From positions 1 through 49,348 of the forward strand of contig JAQVVD010000008.1 of NCBI GenBank assembly GCA_028699155.1: a stretch of DNA of 49,348 nt. Direction: 5' to 3'. This stretch comes from Candidatus Peribacteraceae bacterium. GTDB taxonomy: Bacteria; Patescibacteriota; Gracilibacteria; Peribacterales; Peribacteraceae. Both the position numbers and the translations under genes were made by a program. Positions 39,501-46,406 of this stretch are shown piece by piece; the stretch's first letter is position 1; each line of letters begins with the position of its first letter. Under the pieces are notes generated by a model that saw nothing but the letters and a program-made list of their open reading frames with translations, was not told the origin of the DNA and did no database searches.

Positions 39501-41068
39501 CGCGTCTGCTCCACCATGTCCATGACCGTGAGGTTCTCATTCGCCTTCGGCGCCTGCATCGCGAGCTCCCGCTGCGCCTGTACTGCGTCAACAATGCGTT
39601 GCTCGCGCAGGCTGCGCACCAATACCAGGAGGTTCTGCCGCCTGCGTGCGGGGTAGTAGTACCCGTTCACGCCGCGGGGGTTTGCATCGCTCGGAGTCAG
39701 GTCTCCTCGTATTCTGCCGAGTTCGCCGAAGAGGTCCTCTACGCCGAAGAGCGTCTCGATCGGTCGGCGTTCTTTCTCTGTCGGATACTGTTCCCTGAGG
39801 ATGGTATCCAGTTCGCCGCGCATCTCCTCCGCCCAGGCTTCCGCTGCGCGTTGTTCGTTTGCGGGTCCGGTGACGATCGCGCGGCCCTGTCTGCTGCCGG
39901 GGAATTCCCGCATGTCGTGCAGGTGTTCGCAGAGCGTTGCAGCGTCTACGATCTTCTCTATGCTGGCATCGTTGCCGGTTCCTTCTGCGAGTGCGATGGC
40001 GGCTTCCGATTGCTCGATCTCACGCGCGAGCGCGTGAGCACTCACGCCGTGCCGCTGCAGGAACAGCGCATCTGTTGCGTTTTCCACTTCCTCGTGGTTC
40101 TGCAGCGTCACGTTCGGTACGTCTTTCTCGTACTTCTTCCTCTCCCCATCCAGCCATCTGCGCGTTTTAGCAGCCTCCTCACGCATCTGTTCGCGGATGA
40201 TCTCTGCGAGGACGGGCAGCACTTCACGCGTCTCTTCGTAGAGTTCCTGCTGGATGCCCGAGATGCTGCGCCCTTCCGCGAGCATCTTGCGCAGCTGCGC
40301 ATTCCGGTCGATTGCCGGCATGTTCCAGTTCTCCAGCAGGCGCCGCGTTTCCAGGTATGTCCTGATACGCGTGAGCAGCACTCCGTGCTGGCTTGTCGGC
40401 ATGTGCGGGATGCGGAGCGCACTGCACACTTCCTCCGTACTCGCCGTGCGCAGCCAGGAATCAATCGTCACGCCTCGCAGCACCAGTTCCTGCTCCAGCT
40501 GATCGATGCGGTCCACCGGGATGTCCTGCTTCTTCGCGATCAGTCGCTCCGCCTTCGCGCGCAGTTCCTCATACTGCGACAGTTTCTGCCTGATCATGTT
40601 TTCCAGTTGTTTGGCTATGCGTACGTCGCTCTCTCCTTTCCGGAAGATGCTCGCCAGTATCGTCTCGATATTCTCCAGCTTCATCAGATCGGCGCCGGAT
40701 GTTCCCGCTGCACCTGTCACTTCCTTCGCCACCGTGCGCAGCTCGCGTTCCGGGAGGATGCTTAAGAGCGTGTCTGTGAGGTAGAATGCGCCCAGCGTGT
40801 ACTTGGAGAGCAGCGTGGACGGTACGTGCATGAGGATGCGCTTGCGGCGTTCCGCCGTGAGCTCCTCGATTTCGTTCCGCTTCTTCTGCGCATTCGGTTT
40901 CTGTGGAGCTTCCGGTTTTTCCACTGCTGCATCCCCGCCGAGTTCTGGGGTTGTTCCTGCATTCACCTTCTTGTCGTCCCGGGAATTCTTTCCCCAAATC
41001 AAACGGCGCTCCCCGTTTGGGGCTGGATCAGATGCTGCCGGTTGGAGGCTCATCAGGTGGTCCAGCAT
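36542..41068 (-). CDS. 1508-residue cytoplasmic protein with a putative zincin motif
   Basis: No signal peptide or membrane helix is visible. The N-terminus is low-complexity (residues 1-65), followed by a very long, mainly helical body. At residues 650-654 (codons 39107-39121) lies HEKEH, within EIEHEKEHAVQDIL. It follows a strand-like EILINEE, and LAEGDEQFTG at ~678-687 supplies a Glu 26 residues later. This HExxH-x26-EG arrangement is the metal-binding pattern of gluzincin peptidases, although the charged Lys-Glu between the His residues is unusual. Residues ~800-830 are a Ser/Glu/Ala-rich linker. No other domain is recognised. The gene starts 2 bases after the stop of a small membrane protein gene, so the two form an operon. 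Its size is exceptional for this compact genome. Confidence 0.85.
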   Translation of the reverse strand: MLDHLMSLQPAASDPAPNGERRLIWGKNSRDDKKVNAGTTPELGGDAAVEKPEAPQKPNAQKKRNEIEELTAERRKRILMHVPSTLLSKYTLGAFYLTDTLLSILPERELRTVAKEVTGAAGTSGADLMKLENIETILASIFRKGESDVRIAKQLENMIRQKLSQYEELRAKAERLIAKKQDIPVDRIDQLEQELVLRGVTIDSWLRTASTEEVCSALRIPHMPTSQHGVLLTRIRTYLETRRLLENWNMPAIDRNAQLRKMLAEGRSISGIQQELYEETREVLPVLAEIIREQMREEAAKTRRWLDGERKKYEKDVPNVTLQNHEEVENATDALFLQRHGVSAHALAREIEQSEAAIALAEGTGNDASIEKIVDAATLCEHLHDMREFPGSRQGRAIVTGPANEQRAAEAWAEEMRGELDTILREQYPTEKERRPIETLFGVEDLFGELGRIRGDLTPSDANPRGVNGYYYPARRRQNLLVLVRSLREQRIVDAVQAQRELAMQAPKANENLTVMDMVEQTRQKLDTTVGDLVALPALNRGIAETIGVPRHVRQRQLTLDNTLRTIVQPGKQAHATVADVQVEVEKLSTAARMLKNLETEQAVLLSSEEFVARTGADMYAAYDYATAEILINEERCHREDRDIAQEIEHEKEHAVQDILTRRSGVFPFLHRAAYEVLAEGDEQFTGQLIEQAKAWGLAGQLEQIRRSTKNEQEAQAIFQELLTEELLNRYVDWKHGRLREPTAQERQLFSTIGRAQLLEHMQGRELVMRNERTRADIQPIRLFESGTATEEEMQVPTAENASGGFLTNVPAERSESSGAETQGPPMNVRAKLEGCQAIIQKIHEFAVAHPAYQGELKEALPLYQESHDTLMRVFQTQMLDGKPHPHPEENPEFTKQVTDLSSNLESIYKQIQNISNKMHDLSEEQPTGLTGYRAFFKNIHFLSPLDIYLMFQDSMEDVKRMWQRRSKQNRAAVAQGLFGWIPENEIAGLRYLGRLAKENEKREQEAEDEEVNVWKEGLKNKDAYQLIEIMSGISHNKDQVKAIMYLLAEKGRINWGDERIWHVLSKHSSFNMPAEQCRRDIILRNNWLNKIIQEIWDDKDLFLDWRTTNDNNFTSNRDKFNDFVDTLSQNAGAMSAELERILRIYKRCKDSGETPPQDVNPHLYEKIIEFAMMKGKMSMEQKFFFLIKGIAEGLLPLERLNIINNQVLGTFPFIDYFANQNNSLPEVKALAAKLTEPENAFHPGMKTTLFLELAVARDESTRSRVIKIIGSGGDKIDHEDAPMLMAFLDYGGIEQMLQPMGGQKQRMTQEAVKNSYVGFNTLFKTYARAAELESDGVARFTKNDALHLGRSLMAFVHFDNIVLQAANDGKNRQSVTWEQIENETMPSGNKRTPSEFRNPMGALVEDMFKAYGITEVEVGKDKDGKPTMVSIKDYLGSLREKKTITSKEEKQKLFDATMIFQRKLLGVIEGNPEIFKNVLRRHTEGRNALIQEGEEMTKESVRHAMAK

Positions 41069-41070
41069 TG

Positions 41071-41559
41071 TTATATTTTGAGTAATCTTGATATTGTGTC
41101 AAGTGGTCGTTCGATCCGATCGGTGAATTCGTTCGTGTACGCCGAGAGAACGGCGCGAATATCCTGGATATTCGTTTGCCCTACCAGGATTTTGGTGGAA
41201 CGCGGTTTCCCTCTGCTGCGCTCAAAATGGAGCTCTACGTAGTTCTCCCCCTGGAGCAGCCAGTACCCGGCGCACTCATTCCATCCCATGACATCCGTTC
41301 CCAGCTGTACGCCGTACTCGCCGATGCTGATCGTCTTCGTCGGTATCGCCCTACGCATCGACCAGCCGTAGATGATGGCAATGAGCACGATGAGCAGCGT
41401 GAATGTCCATGCCTGCGTCCAGACGCTGTAGAGCAGCAGGAGTCCCGTCACGCTCGCCGCGACCGTGTACCAACGCCATGTTCTCTGCACGGCGTGCTGT
41501 ATCGGTGCCGACCAGGTGAGGAAGATTTGCCCGGGCATTTGCTGTGTGTTTATTCGCAT
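41071..41559 (-). CDS. Membrane protein with two N-terminal helices, partner of the giant protein
   Basis: 162 residues from this start. Two adjacent membrane helices (residues ~30-70: YTVAASVTGLLLLYSVW and FTLLIVLIAIIYGW) are followed by a beta-rich cytoplasmic domain (KTISIGEYGVQLGTDVMGWNE, NYVELHFERS, KILVG) resembling bacterial PH-like/YdbS modules. An upstream in-frame ATG at 41568 is possible, but TATAAT (41572-41577) is only 3 nt from it and 12 nt from 41559. It sits 2 bases ahead of the 1508-residue gene. A membrane-recruiting role for that protein is inference. Confidence 0.75.
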   Translation of the reverse strand: MRINTQQMPGQIFLTWSAPIQHAVQRTWRWYTVAASVTGLLLLYSVWTQAWTFTLLIVLIAIIYGWSMRRAIPTKTISIGEYGVQLGTDVMGWNECAGYWLLQGENYVELHFERSRGKPRSTKILVGQTNIQDIRAVLSAYTNEFTDRIERPLDTISRLLKI

Positions 41560-41696
41560 GGAAATCATGTAATTATAGCGCAAAATGGAATGTTCTCCCA
41601 TTCGCAGAGATTGACGAATATTCAGATAATGTTTCTAAATATATCTTTAGTGCGAGGCGTTCTTGTTCCGGAAAGAACGGAATGTGCAGTGGGAGC

Positions 41697-41767
41697 TATT
41701 CATGTTCTTGATGGCGTGCCACGCGAAGCGCCCTGGAATGGCGCGAAGTGTGGTGGGCAGTAGTGGA
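41697..41767. repeat. Direct repeat, left copy (tRNA-Val 3' end plus trailer)
   Basis: 71 bases identical at 67 positions to 42460-42530. Its right edge (TGGTGGGCAGTA, plus 5 more bases) is the complement of the last 17 nt of tRNA-Val including CCA. It looks like an att-type remnant at the far end of the AT-rich island. The intervening bases 41602-41696 hold no gene. Confidence 0.85.
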
Positions 41768-41772
41768 AAAAA

Positions 41773-42123
41773 TCAGGACAACGACCATCCCAAGAATGCT
41801 AGTATTGTGACGATGGCTGCGATGAGATAGATAGGCTGTGTAACGATCTCCCACAGCTTTTTGTACGGAGGCATTGCTGGGTCTTTCTTTTGCTCATTGG
41901 CTTCGTACATTTGCATAGCAGTATTTTGCACTTTTTCTCGCAATGTTATCCGACTTCCGTACTGGATTCCGTCAATTATCTTAATCTGCTCAGCTGTGAG
42001 TTTACTTCGTATTTCCTGTGATAGGAATTCCTGGCTATTCTTCAAAGTGGAAGCAGTATATAGAAAAACTAAGAGATCCACATACAATGAATTTTCAGAT
42101 AAGTCTTTTATTCCTGAACGCAA
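41773..42123 (-). CDS. Small C-terminally anchored protein, hypothetical
   Basis: 116 residues. A helical soluble N-terminal part (LVFLYTASTLKNSQEFLSQ, IRSKLTAEQIKIIDGIQYG, LREKVQNTAMQMYEANEQ) is followed by a single membrane helix at the C-terminus (IYLIAAIVTILAFLGW). Its base composition is AT-rich like the adjacent GIY-YIG gene, whose 3' end it overlaps by 29 bases, suggesting coexpression. No family recognised; the start is uncertain because a later Met is absent and no ribosome binding site is clear. Confidence 0.6.
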   Translation of the reverse strand: MRSGIKDLSENSLYVDLLVFLYTASTLKNSQEFLSQEIRSKLTAEQIKIIDGIQYGSRITLREKVQNTAMQMYEANEQKKDPAMPPYKKLWEIVTQPIYLIAAIVTILAFLGWSLS

Positions 42124-42331
42124 ATCCAGAAGAACTCTTCAAATATCTCTCAAAATCCAGTGCTTTCTCCTTTGATTTAAACGCAGCAAAGAAGATCAAT
42201 TCTTCTAGTTCGATGCGTGATGTAGTAGGTGATGAATGATTCTTGTGCCTCGTGAGCCTCTTTTCTAGGTTTCGTGTGAATCCGGTGTAGTGCTGCCCGT
42301 TTTTGAGTTTGAGGATATAGACGTAAAACAT
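42095..42331 (-). CDS. GIY-YIG domain protein (putative endonuclease)
   Basis: 78 residues. GIY-YIG motif as FYVYILKLKNGQHYTGFTRN (VYI for GIY, YTG for YIG), then LEKRLTRHKN, and the conserved SKEKALDFERYLKSSSGFAFRN with its Glu. It belongs to the same small UPF0213-like group as the gene at 13271, but is not closely identical. TACAAT (42340-42345) lies 8 nt before the ATG inside the 14-base sequence shared with the other copy. The gene is in the AT-rich island downstream of tRNA-Val. Confidence 0.87.
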   Translation of the reverse strand: MFYVYILKLKNGQHYTGFTRNLEKRLTRHKNHSSPTTSRIELEELIFFAAFKSKEKALDFERYLKSSSGFAFRNKRLI

Positions 42332-42459
42332 AGCGTACGATTGTAACAGAAAAAGCCCCACTTCGCTCTGCGAAGAATTGCTGCTGGTTCCATGGCATCT
42401 GTGATAGTTTCTATTTGAGTTTGGGCAGAGCTACGCGGGGCACACTTCGCGGTGGCAGT

Positions 42460-42530
42460 TATTCATGTTCTTGATGGCGTGCCACGCGAAGCGCCCTGAC
42501 AGGGCGCGAAGTGTGGTGGGCAGTACTGGA
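42460..42530. repeat. Direct repeat, right copy (overlaps the tRNA-Val 3' end)
   Basis: The counterpart of 41697-41767. It includes 17 nt of the tRNA-Val gene and 54 nt of trailer, in which GCGCCCT-GAC-AGGGCGC forms a perfect 7-bp hairpin; the left copy keeps a shorter 5-bp version of that hairpin despite three changes. Confidence 0.85.
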
Positions 42531-42590
42531 TTCGAACCAGTGACCTCCGCGATGTCAACGCGACGCTCTAACCAACTGAGCTAACTGCCC
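42514..42590 (-). tRNA. tRNA-Val (GAC)
   Basis: A 77-nt cloverleaf with encoded CCA: acceptor GGGCAGT/ACTGCCC with discriminator A, anticodon stem TCGCG/CGCGG (one G-U pair) around TTGACAT (anticodon GAC), variable loop AGGTC, and T-arm ACTGG/CCAGT around TTCGAAT. Its 3' end is duplicated at 41751-41767 and its 5' half at 42640-42737. Confidence 0.95.
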
Positions 42591-42639
42591 GATAGTGTGA
42601 ATAAGTGCAGTGTATGCAGTTGCGCAGATGGTAGCAATC

Positions 42640-42737
42640 GTGACCTCCGTCCGCCGCGGCGGATCAACGCGACGCTCCCCGCCCGACCGAACGGTGTTCG
42701 GTCGTTCGGGCGGGTAACCAACTGAGCTAACTGCTCG
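42640..42737 (-). pseudogene. Partial tRNA-Val copy interrupted by palindromic inserts
   Basis: Flanks match the acceptor 5' strand, D-arm and anticodon arm of tRNA-Val. Two insertions break it: TCCGCCGCGGCGGA (42650-42663, a perfect 14-bp palindrome) replaces part of the anticodon region, and 38 bases at 42677-42714 (arms CCCGCCCGA/TCGGGCGGG around CCGAAC-GGT-GTTCGG) split the D-arm region. The T-arm and 3' half are missing. Confidence 0.75.
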
Positions 42738-42791
42738 TTCGCCGCAGGAATGTAGCAAGTCCTCTTCCTTTTGGGAAGCAGGATTGCCAGA

Positions 42792-43442
42792 ATGATTCCT
42801 ATGGCTTTCTCTCCGCTGGATTTCGTTTTCCCAAAGCGCTCCCTCACGGGGGCGGGGGAGGGAATGTTCTTCACAGAGGAAGACGTGCGTGTCCTGCGGC
42901 CGGATCCTGTGTGCGAGGAGTGCGATGCGCTGCGCCGGCGCGGACTCCATGCCATTGATTGCATCCGAGCCGCGATGCCGTACCATGCCTCGTTGCTCGT
43001 GAAGAAGGCCGTGCATACGCTCAAGTATCGGCGTATCCCCGGGGTCGCAGAACATCTTGGCGGATTGCTTGTGGAGGGATGCTCTTCTTCTCTTCCTCCT
43101 TCTTGTGTCCTCTGCCCCGTGCCGCTCCACTGGACGCGGCGTTTCTGGCGCGGATTCAACCAGGCGGAGCTCCTTGCCGCCGTGGTGGGCGAACGTACGG
43201 GGCTCCCGGTGCAGCGCCTCCTCCGCCGCGCGCGACCCACGGGGTCGCAGGCGCGGCGCAACCGCTGCGAGCGCCTCACGGCGCTCGCAGGGGCATTCCG
43301 TGTCTGTGCCGTTCCGTTGCCACGATGCGTCGTGCTGATCGACGATCTCGCGACGACAGGCGCGACGCTCGATGCTTGCGCAGTGGTACTCAAAGAGGCG
43401 GGTGTGCAACGTGTGGAAGGATGGGTCATTGCGCACGGATAA
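42792..43442 (+). CDS. comF: ComF-family phosphoribosyltransferase-like protein
   Basis: 216 residues. N-terminal zinc-ribbon remnant with Cys residues (DPVCEECDAL), then LVKKAVHTLKYRR, LCPVPLHWTRRFWRGFNQAELLA, the central QARRNRCERL, and the PRPP-binding loop VVLIDDLATTGATL. ComF/GntX proteins act in DNA uptake, at the cytoplasmic side, in competent bacteria; the ligand is uncertain. The first Cys pair of the usual four-Cys ribbon is missing, unlike typical ComFC. The start may instead be 42801 (MAFSPLDF). The upstream region contains the partial tRNA copy. Confidence 0.88.
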   Translation: MIPMAFSPLDFVFPKRSLTGAGEGMFFTEEDVRVLRPDPVCEECDALRRRGLHAIDCIRAAMPYHASLLVKKAVHTLKYRRIPGVAEHLGGLLVEGCSSSLPPSCVLCPVPLHWTRRFWRGFNQAELLAAVVGERTGLPVQRLLRRARPTGSQARRNRCERLTALAGAFRVCAVPLPRCVVLIDDLATTGATLDACAVVLKEAGVQRVEGWVIAHG

Positions 43443-43583
43443 AGGGGAAAGGGAAACAGGAAAAGGAATGGCGGCATCTCCCCATTTTCACCCTTTCTCT
43501 CTCCTTTTCCTCATTCCATGTCGTCTTTTCTCGACGAAAGCACACATGGATTCGAAGCAGCTGCCGGTGCAAGCCGAAGTTGA

Positions 43584-43609
43584 TGTGGAAAACTTTTTTG
43601 TTTTCCACA
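43584..43609. promoter_or_regulatory. Inverted pair of DnaA-box-like sequences
   Basis: TGTGGAAAAC (43584-43593), TTTTTT, then GTTTTCCACA (43600-43609): a perfect 10-bp inverted repeat whose arms each contain TTTTCCACA, matching the relaxed DnaA box TTWTNCACA. It lies 37 bases ahead of rseP-dnaA and could be a DnaA autoregulatory site or simply a hairpin. Confidence 0.45.
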
Positions 43610-43646
43610 GAGACGCTACGATCACAACCTTCTCTCCGCGTTTCCT

Positions 43647-44765
43647 ATGGCATTTTTCTTCTCTGCGCTGGCATTCCTCCTGCTCCTGAGCGTCCTCATT
43701 CTCATCCATGAGTGGGGTCACTACATGGCGGCGAAGATGACGGGAGTCGTCGTGGAGGAGTTCGGGGCGGGTCTCCCTCCCCGGATTCTGCACCTCTTCA
43801 CCCGCAAGGGCACGCAGTTCACGCTGAACTGGATTCCCTTCGGCGGATTCGTGCGTCTGAAGGGGGAGAATGCCATCGATCTTGCGCAGAGCCGTGCGCC
43901 GGGGAGTTTCGGCGCCGCTTCCATTCCCTCGCGTATCCTCATTCTCTGTGCCGGCGTCTTCATGAATTTCCTGCTCGCGCTCAGCATTCTCACAGTGGGA
44001 TTCTCTGTGGGAAAGTGGGTGCCGCTCTCCGTGTACACGTCTCTTGAACGCCTGGAGTCTGCGGCGGAGCGGGGCATCATTGATCTCCAGCTTGCCGTGC
44101 GCATCGAGGATGTCCTGAGCGGCGGCGGCGCGGCGAAGATCGGTGTCCCCGAGGGGGGCATTCTCGCCCGTATCGACGGAGAGCCCGTCCTCATGCCCGA
44201 AGATGTCATGCGTATGCAGGAGGGGAAATGGCGCGTGCAGTACACCGTGCTCACAGGGGAGGAGTATGCCGAGGAACAGACGTTCAACGTTGTGCTCGCC
44301 GATGGAGAAGCCGGTGTGAGCGTTTCACTCTTCCCGCTGCGTCTGGCCGGCCTGCCCCACTCGCTCCCGCGCGCGTTCGTGCTTGCGCTGGAGGAATCCT
44401 GGCATCTCATGGTGCAGACGACCTACGGGATCGGTCAGCTCTTCCTCTCGCTCGCGCAGCACGGCACCGTCCCTGAGGGCATTTCCGGCATTGTCGGAAT
44501 CGCGCAGTACACGCATATTTCCGTACAGGAGGGGCTCGGGGCGTACCTCCGGCTGGTCGCTCTCCTCAGCCTGAGTCTCGCGGCGCTCAACATCCTGCCG
44601 TTCCCTGCGCTGGATGGTGGCAGGCTCATCTTTGTCATTGCTGAACTGGTGCATCGCAGACCCATTAATCGCAAGGTGGAGATTGTCACGAATGGCATCG
44701 GATTCATCATGCTCATCCTCCTCCTGCTCCTCATCACGTACCATGACATCCTCACCCTCTTCTAG
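43647..44765 (+). CDS. rseP: RseP-type site-2 intramembrane metalloprotease
   Basis: 372 residues, M50 family. Zinc motif HEWGH at residues 21-25 in the first membrane helix, GGFVRLKGE in the beta-hairpin, a central PDZ domain (~residues 130-215, with GGAAKIGVPEGGILARIDG), and the third ligand motif NILPFPALDGGRLIF near residue 325. It cleaves membrane-spanning substrates such as anti-sigma factors or cleaved signal peptides. No anti-sigma gene is nearby. The 3' end overlaps the proposed dnaA start by 23 bases. Confidence 0.95.
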   Translation: MAFFFSALAFLLLLSVLILIHEWGHYMAAKMTGVVVEEFGAGLPPRILHLFTRKGTQFTLNWIPFGGFVRLKGENAIDLAQSRAPGSFGAASIPSRILILCAGVFMNFLLALSILTVGFSVGKWVPLSVYTSLERLESAAERGIIDLQLAVRIEDVLSGGGAAKIGVPEGGILARIDGEPVLMPEDVMRMQEGKWRVQYTVLTGEEYAEEQTFNVVLADGEAGVSVSLFPLRLAGLPHSLPRAFVLALEESWHLMVQTTYGIGQLFLSLAQHGTVPEGISGIVGIAQYTHISVQEGLGAYLRLVALLSLSLAALNILPFPALDGGRLIFVIAELVHRRPINRKVEIVTNGIGFIMLILLLLLITYHDILTLF

Positions 44766-46227
44766 CGCCGTTCTCGTGCCGGCGGTCGTCCTTCGGGACA
44801 AGGGGGATTCTTCCTCGCCCCAGGACCTCTGGCTCGCGATCCTCAAGCAGATCGAGCCAAAGCTGCCGCGCGGTCAGTTCATTACATGGTTCAAAGATAC
44901 CGCACTTCTCTCGCGCGATGGCGGAACGGTCGTAGTCGGTCTGCCTCTTCCCATGGCGCTCAACTGGCACATGGAGAACTACCGCGCCATGACGATTGAG
45001 GCGGCACGATCCTGTGATGCCACTATCGAGAAGATTGCGTACAAGGTGGATGGCGGGCTCAAGGATAATCGTGAGAGGTCCTTTGATTTGCTGGAGCATT
45101 TTCCGGAGAAGAAGCGCCGCAAACTGCCCGGGCGCCAGGAAGTGAAAATGGCGGAGGGCATTGTCAGCAAGATTCTGAATCCCCACTACTCACTGGAGAG
45201 TTTCGTGGTGGGTTCCAACTCACGCCTCGCACACGCCGCATGCCAGGCGGTTGCGGCGCATCCGGGCGACAAGTACAACCCACTCTTCATCTACGGAGGG
45301 GTGGGACTCGGCAAAACGCATCTGCTGCAGGCGACCGGCAACGCGATCTTGAAGCAGATGCCCAAGGCAACTGTGGTCTACACGACAACCGAAGACTTCA
45401 CTAATCAGGTGATTGAGGCGATCCGTTCCCAGAAGATGGAGCAGCTCCGTCGGCGCTATCGCTGCGTGGATGTGCTCATTATTGATGACGTGCAGTTCCT
45501 TGCGAACAAGGAGCGCACGCAGGAGGAGTTCTTCCACACGTTCAATGCGCTCTACGAAGACTGCAAGCAGGTGATTCTCTCGGCGGACCGCCCCCCGCAG
45601 GAACTGCAGCTGGAAGATCGCCTGACATCGCGATTCGAACGCGGGATGATTGCGGACGTCTCTCCGCCGGACTACGAGACGCGGCTCGCGATTCTCGCGG
45701 AGAAGGCCAGGGAGTACGAGCTCTTCATCGACATGTCCGTCCTGCAGTTCATCGCGGAACACACGACGCGCAACGTGCGCGAGCTGGAGGGGATCCTCAT
45801 GCAGGCATTCGCGCAGTATGAGCTCGAACAACGCATGCCGACGGTCAAGAGCATCGCGGAGATTATGCGTAAGCTCAGTAAGGATCCGTACGAGGAGGAA
45901 GAAGTCGTCGGGTTCCAGGTTCCGCCCAAGCGCGCCGCGACGTTCCAGGATGTCCTGGAGGAGGTGAGCCGCTACTACTCCGTCTCGGTCAATGACATGA
46001 TCGGGGCTTCGCGCGTACGCGAGGTTCTGCTGCCGCGGCAGATTGCCATGTACCTCGGCAAAACGTACTTGCGGATGAGCTACGTGCGACTCGGACAAAT
46101 GTTCAGTAACCGCGACCACACGACGGTGATGAATGCGATGAGCAAGATCGAGAAGAAGATGCAGGATGATCCGCAGCTTCTCAGAGAAGTGCGGGCTATT
46201 GAGCAGGAGTTGGGTTTTGGGCGGTAG
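44743..46227 (+). CDS. dnaA: Chromosomal replication initiator DnaA
   Basis: 494 residues from this ATG. Domain I (DLWLAILKQIEPKLPRGQFITWFKD) is followed by a short linker and the AAA+ core: Walker A YGGVGLGKTHLLQ, Walker B VLIIDDVQFLANKERTQEEFF, sensor/box VII regions and LTSRFERGMIADV. Domain IV binds DnaA boxes and ends with the family signature YLGKTYLRMSYVRLGQMFSNRDHTTVMNA. It opens oriC. The start overlaps the end of rseP; a GTG at 44776 is an alternative because the first residues are Ser-rich and poorly conserved. A pair of DnaA-box-like repeats lies upstream of rseP. Confidence 0.95.
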   Translation: MTSSPSSSAVLVPAVVLRDKGDSSSPQDLWLAILKQIEPKLPRGQFITWFKDTALLSRDGGTVVVGLPLPMALNWHMENYRAMTIEAARSCDATIEKIAYKVDGGLKDNRERSFDLLEHFPEKKRRKLPGRQEVKMAEGIVSKILNPHYSLESFVVGSNSRLAHAACQAVAAHPGDKYNPLFIYGGVGLGKTHLLQATGNAILKQMPKATVVYTTTEDFTNQVIEAIRSQKMEQLRRRYRCVDVLIIDDVQFLANKERTQEEFFHTFNALYEDCKQVILSADRPPQELQLEDRLTSRFERGMIADVSPPDYETRLAILAEKAREYELFIDMSVLQFIAEHTTRNVRELEGILMQAFAQYELEQRMPTVKSIAEIMRKLSKDPYEEEEVVGFQVPPKRAATFQDVLEEVSRYYSVSVNDMIGASRVREVLLPRQIAMYLGKTYLRMSYVRLGQMFSNRDHTTVMNAMSKIEKKMQDDPQLLREVRAIEQELGFGR

Positions 46228-46279
46228 GAGGCAGCCGGAATCTCTTGCTTCAGAGGTGTATCACTCCTACACTCTTCTT

Positions 46280-46342
46280 GTGATTTCTTTGCGCACTCCC
46301 ACCACTACGACGACTACCTTCCTCCAGAAGGGGAGCTGTTAG
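46280..46342 (+). CDS. Threonine-rich leader peptide of thrS
   Basis: 20 codons from a GTG start to TAG. Codons 6 and 8-13 are Thr (ACT, then ACC ACT ACG ACG ACT ACC), seven in an eight-codon window, using three different Thr codons. An in-frame GTG at 46256 is an alternative start. Ribosome binding is unclear: AGAGGTG lies 22 nt upstream of the first choice. The arrangement before an attenuator hairpin and thrS matches leader peptides that sense charged tRNA-Thr. Confidence 0.7.
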   Translation: MISLRTPTTTTTTFLQKGSC

Positions 46343-46406
46343 TGGATCATGCGTGCCAGACGTACCGAGAACAGTTTGCCCCTTCCAGAGACCGGAAGGG
46401 TTTTTT
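46322..46406 (+). promoter_or_regulatory. Attenuator of thrS: antiterminator and terminator
   Basis: Terminator: CCCTTCC (46380-46386), a 7-nt loop, GGAAGGG (46394-46400), then TTTTTT (46401-46406). Antiterminator: 46322-46333, within the leader's last codons, pairs with 46379-46390 at 10 of 12 positions, taking up the terminator's left arm. A ribosome stalled on the Thr codons leaves 46322-46333 free; one reaching the leader stop covers it. Confidence 0.75.

Larger units (their letters stand above)
41768..42459. mobile_element. AT-rich mini-island next to tRNA-Val
   Basis: About 690 bases, visibly poorer in G/C than its surroundings, between two 71-bp direct repeats that contain the tRNA-Val 3' end. 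It carries a GIY-YIG gene and a small membrane protein gene. No integrase is present, so any mobility would have to rely on the GIY-YIG protein, on recombination between the repeats, or on functions supplied elsewhere. Confidence 0.55.

Noticed and set aside
39344-40765. 473-residue open frame antisense to the giant protein gene
   Set aside because: Cys/Arg/Leu-rich with no domain and no start signals; the opposite strand has coherent helical protein composition and an operon context.
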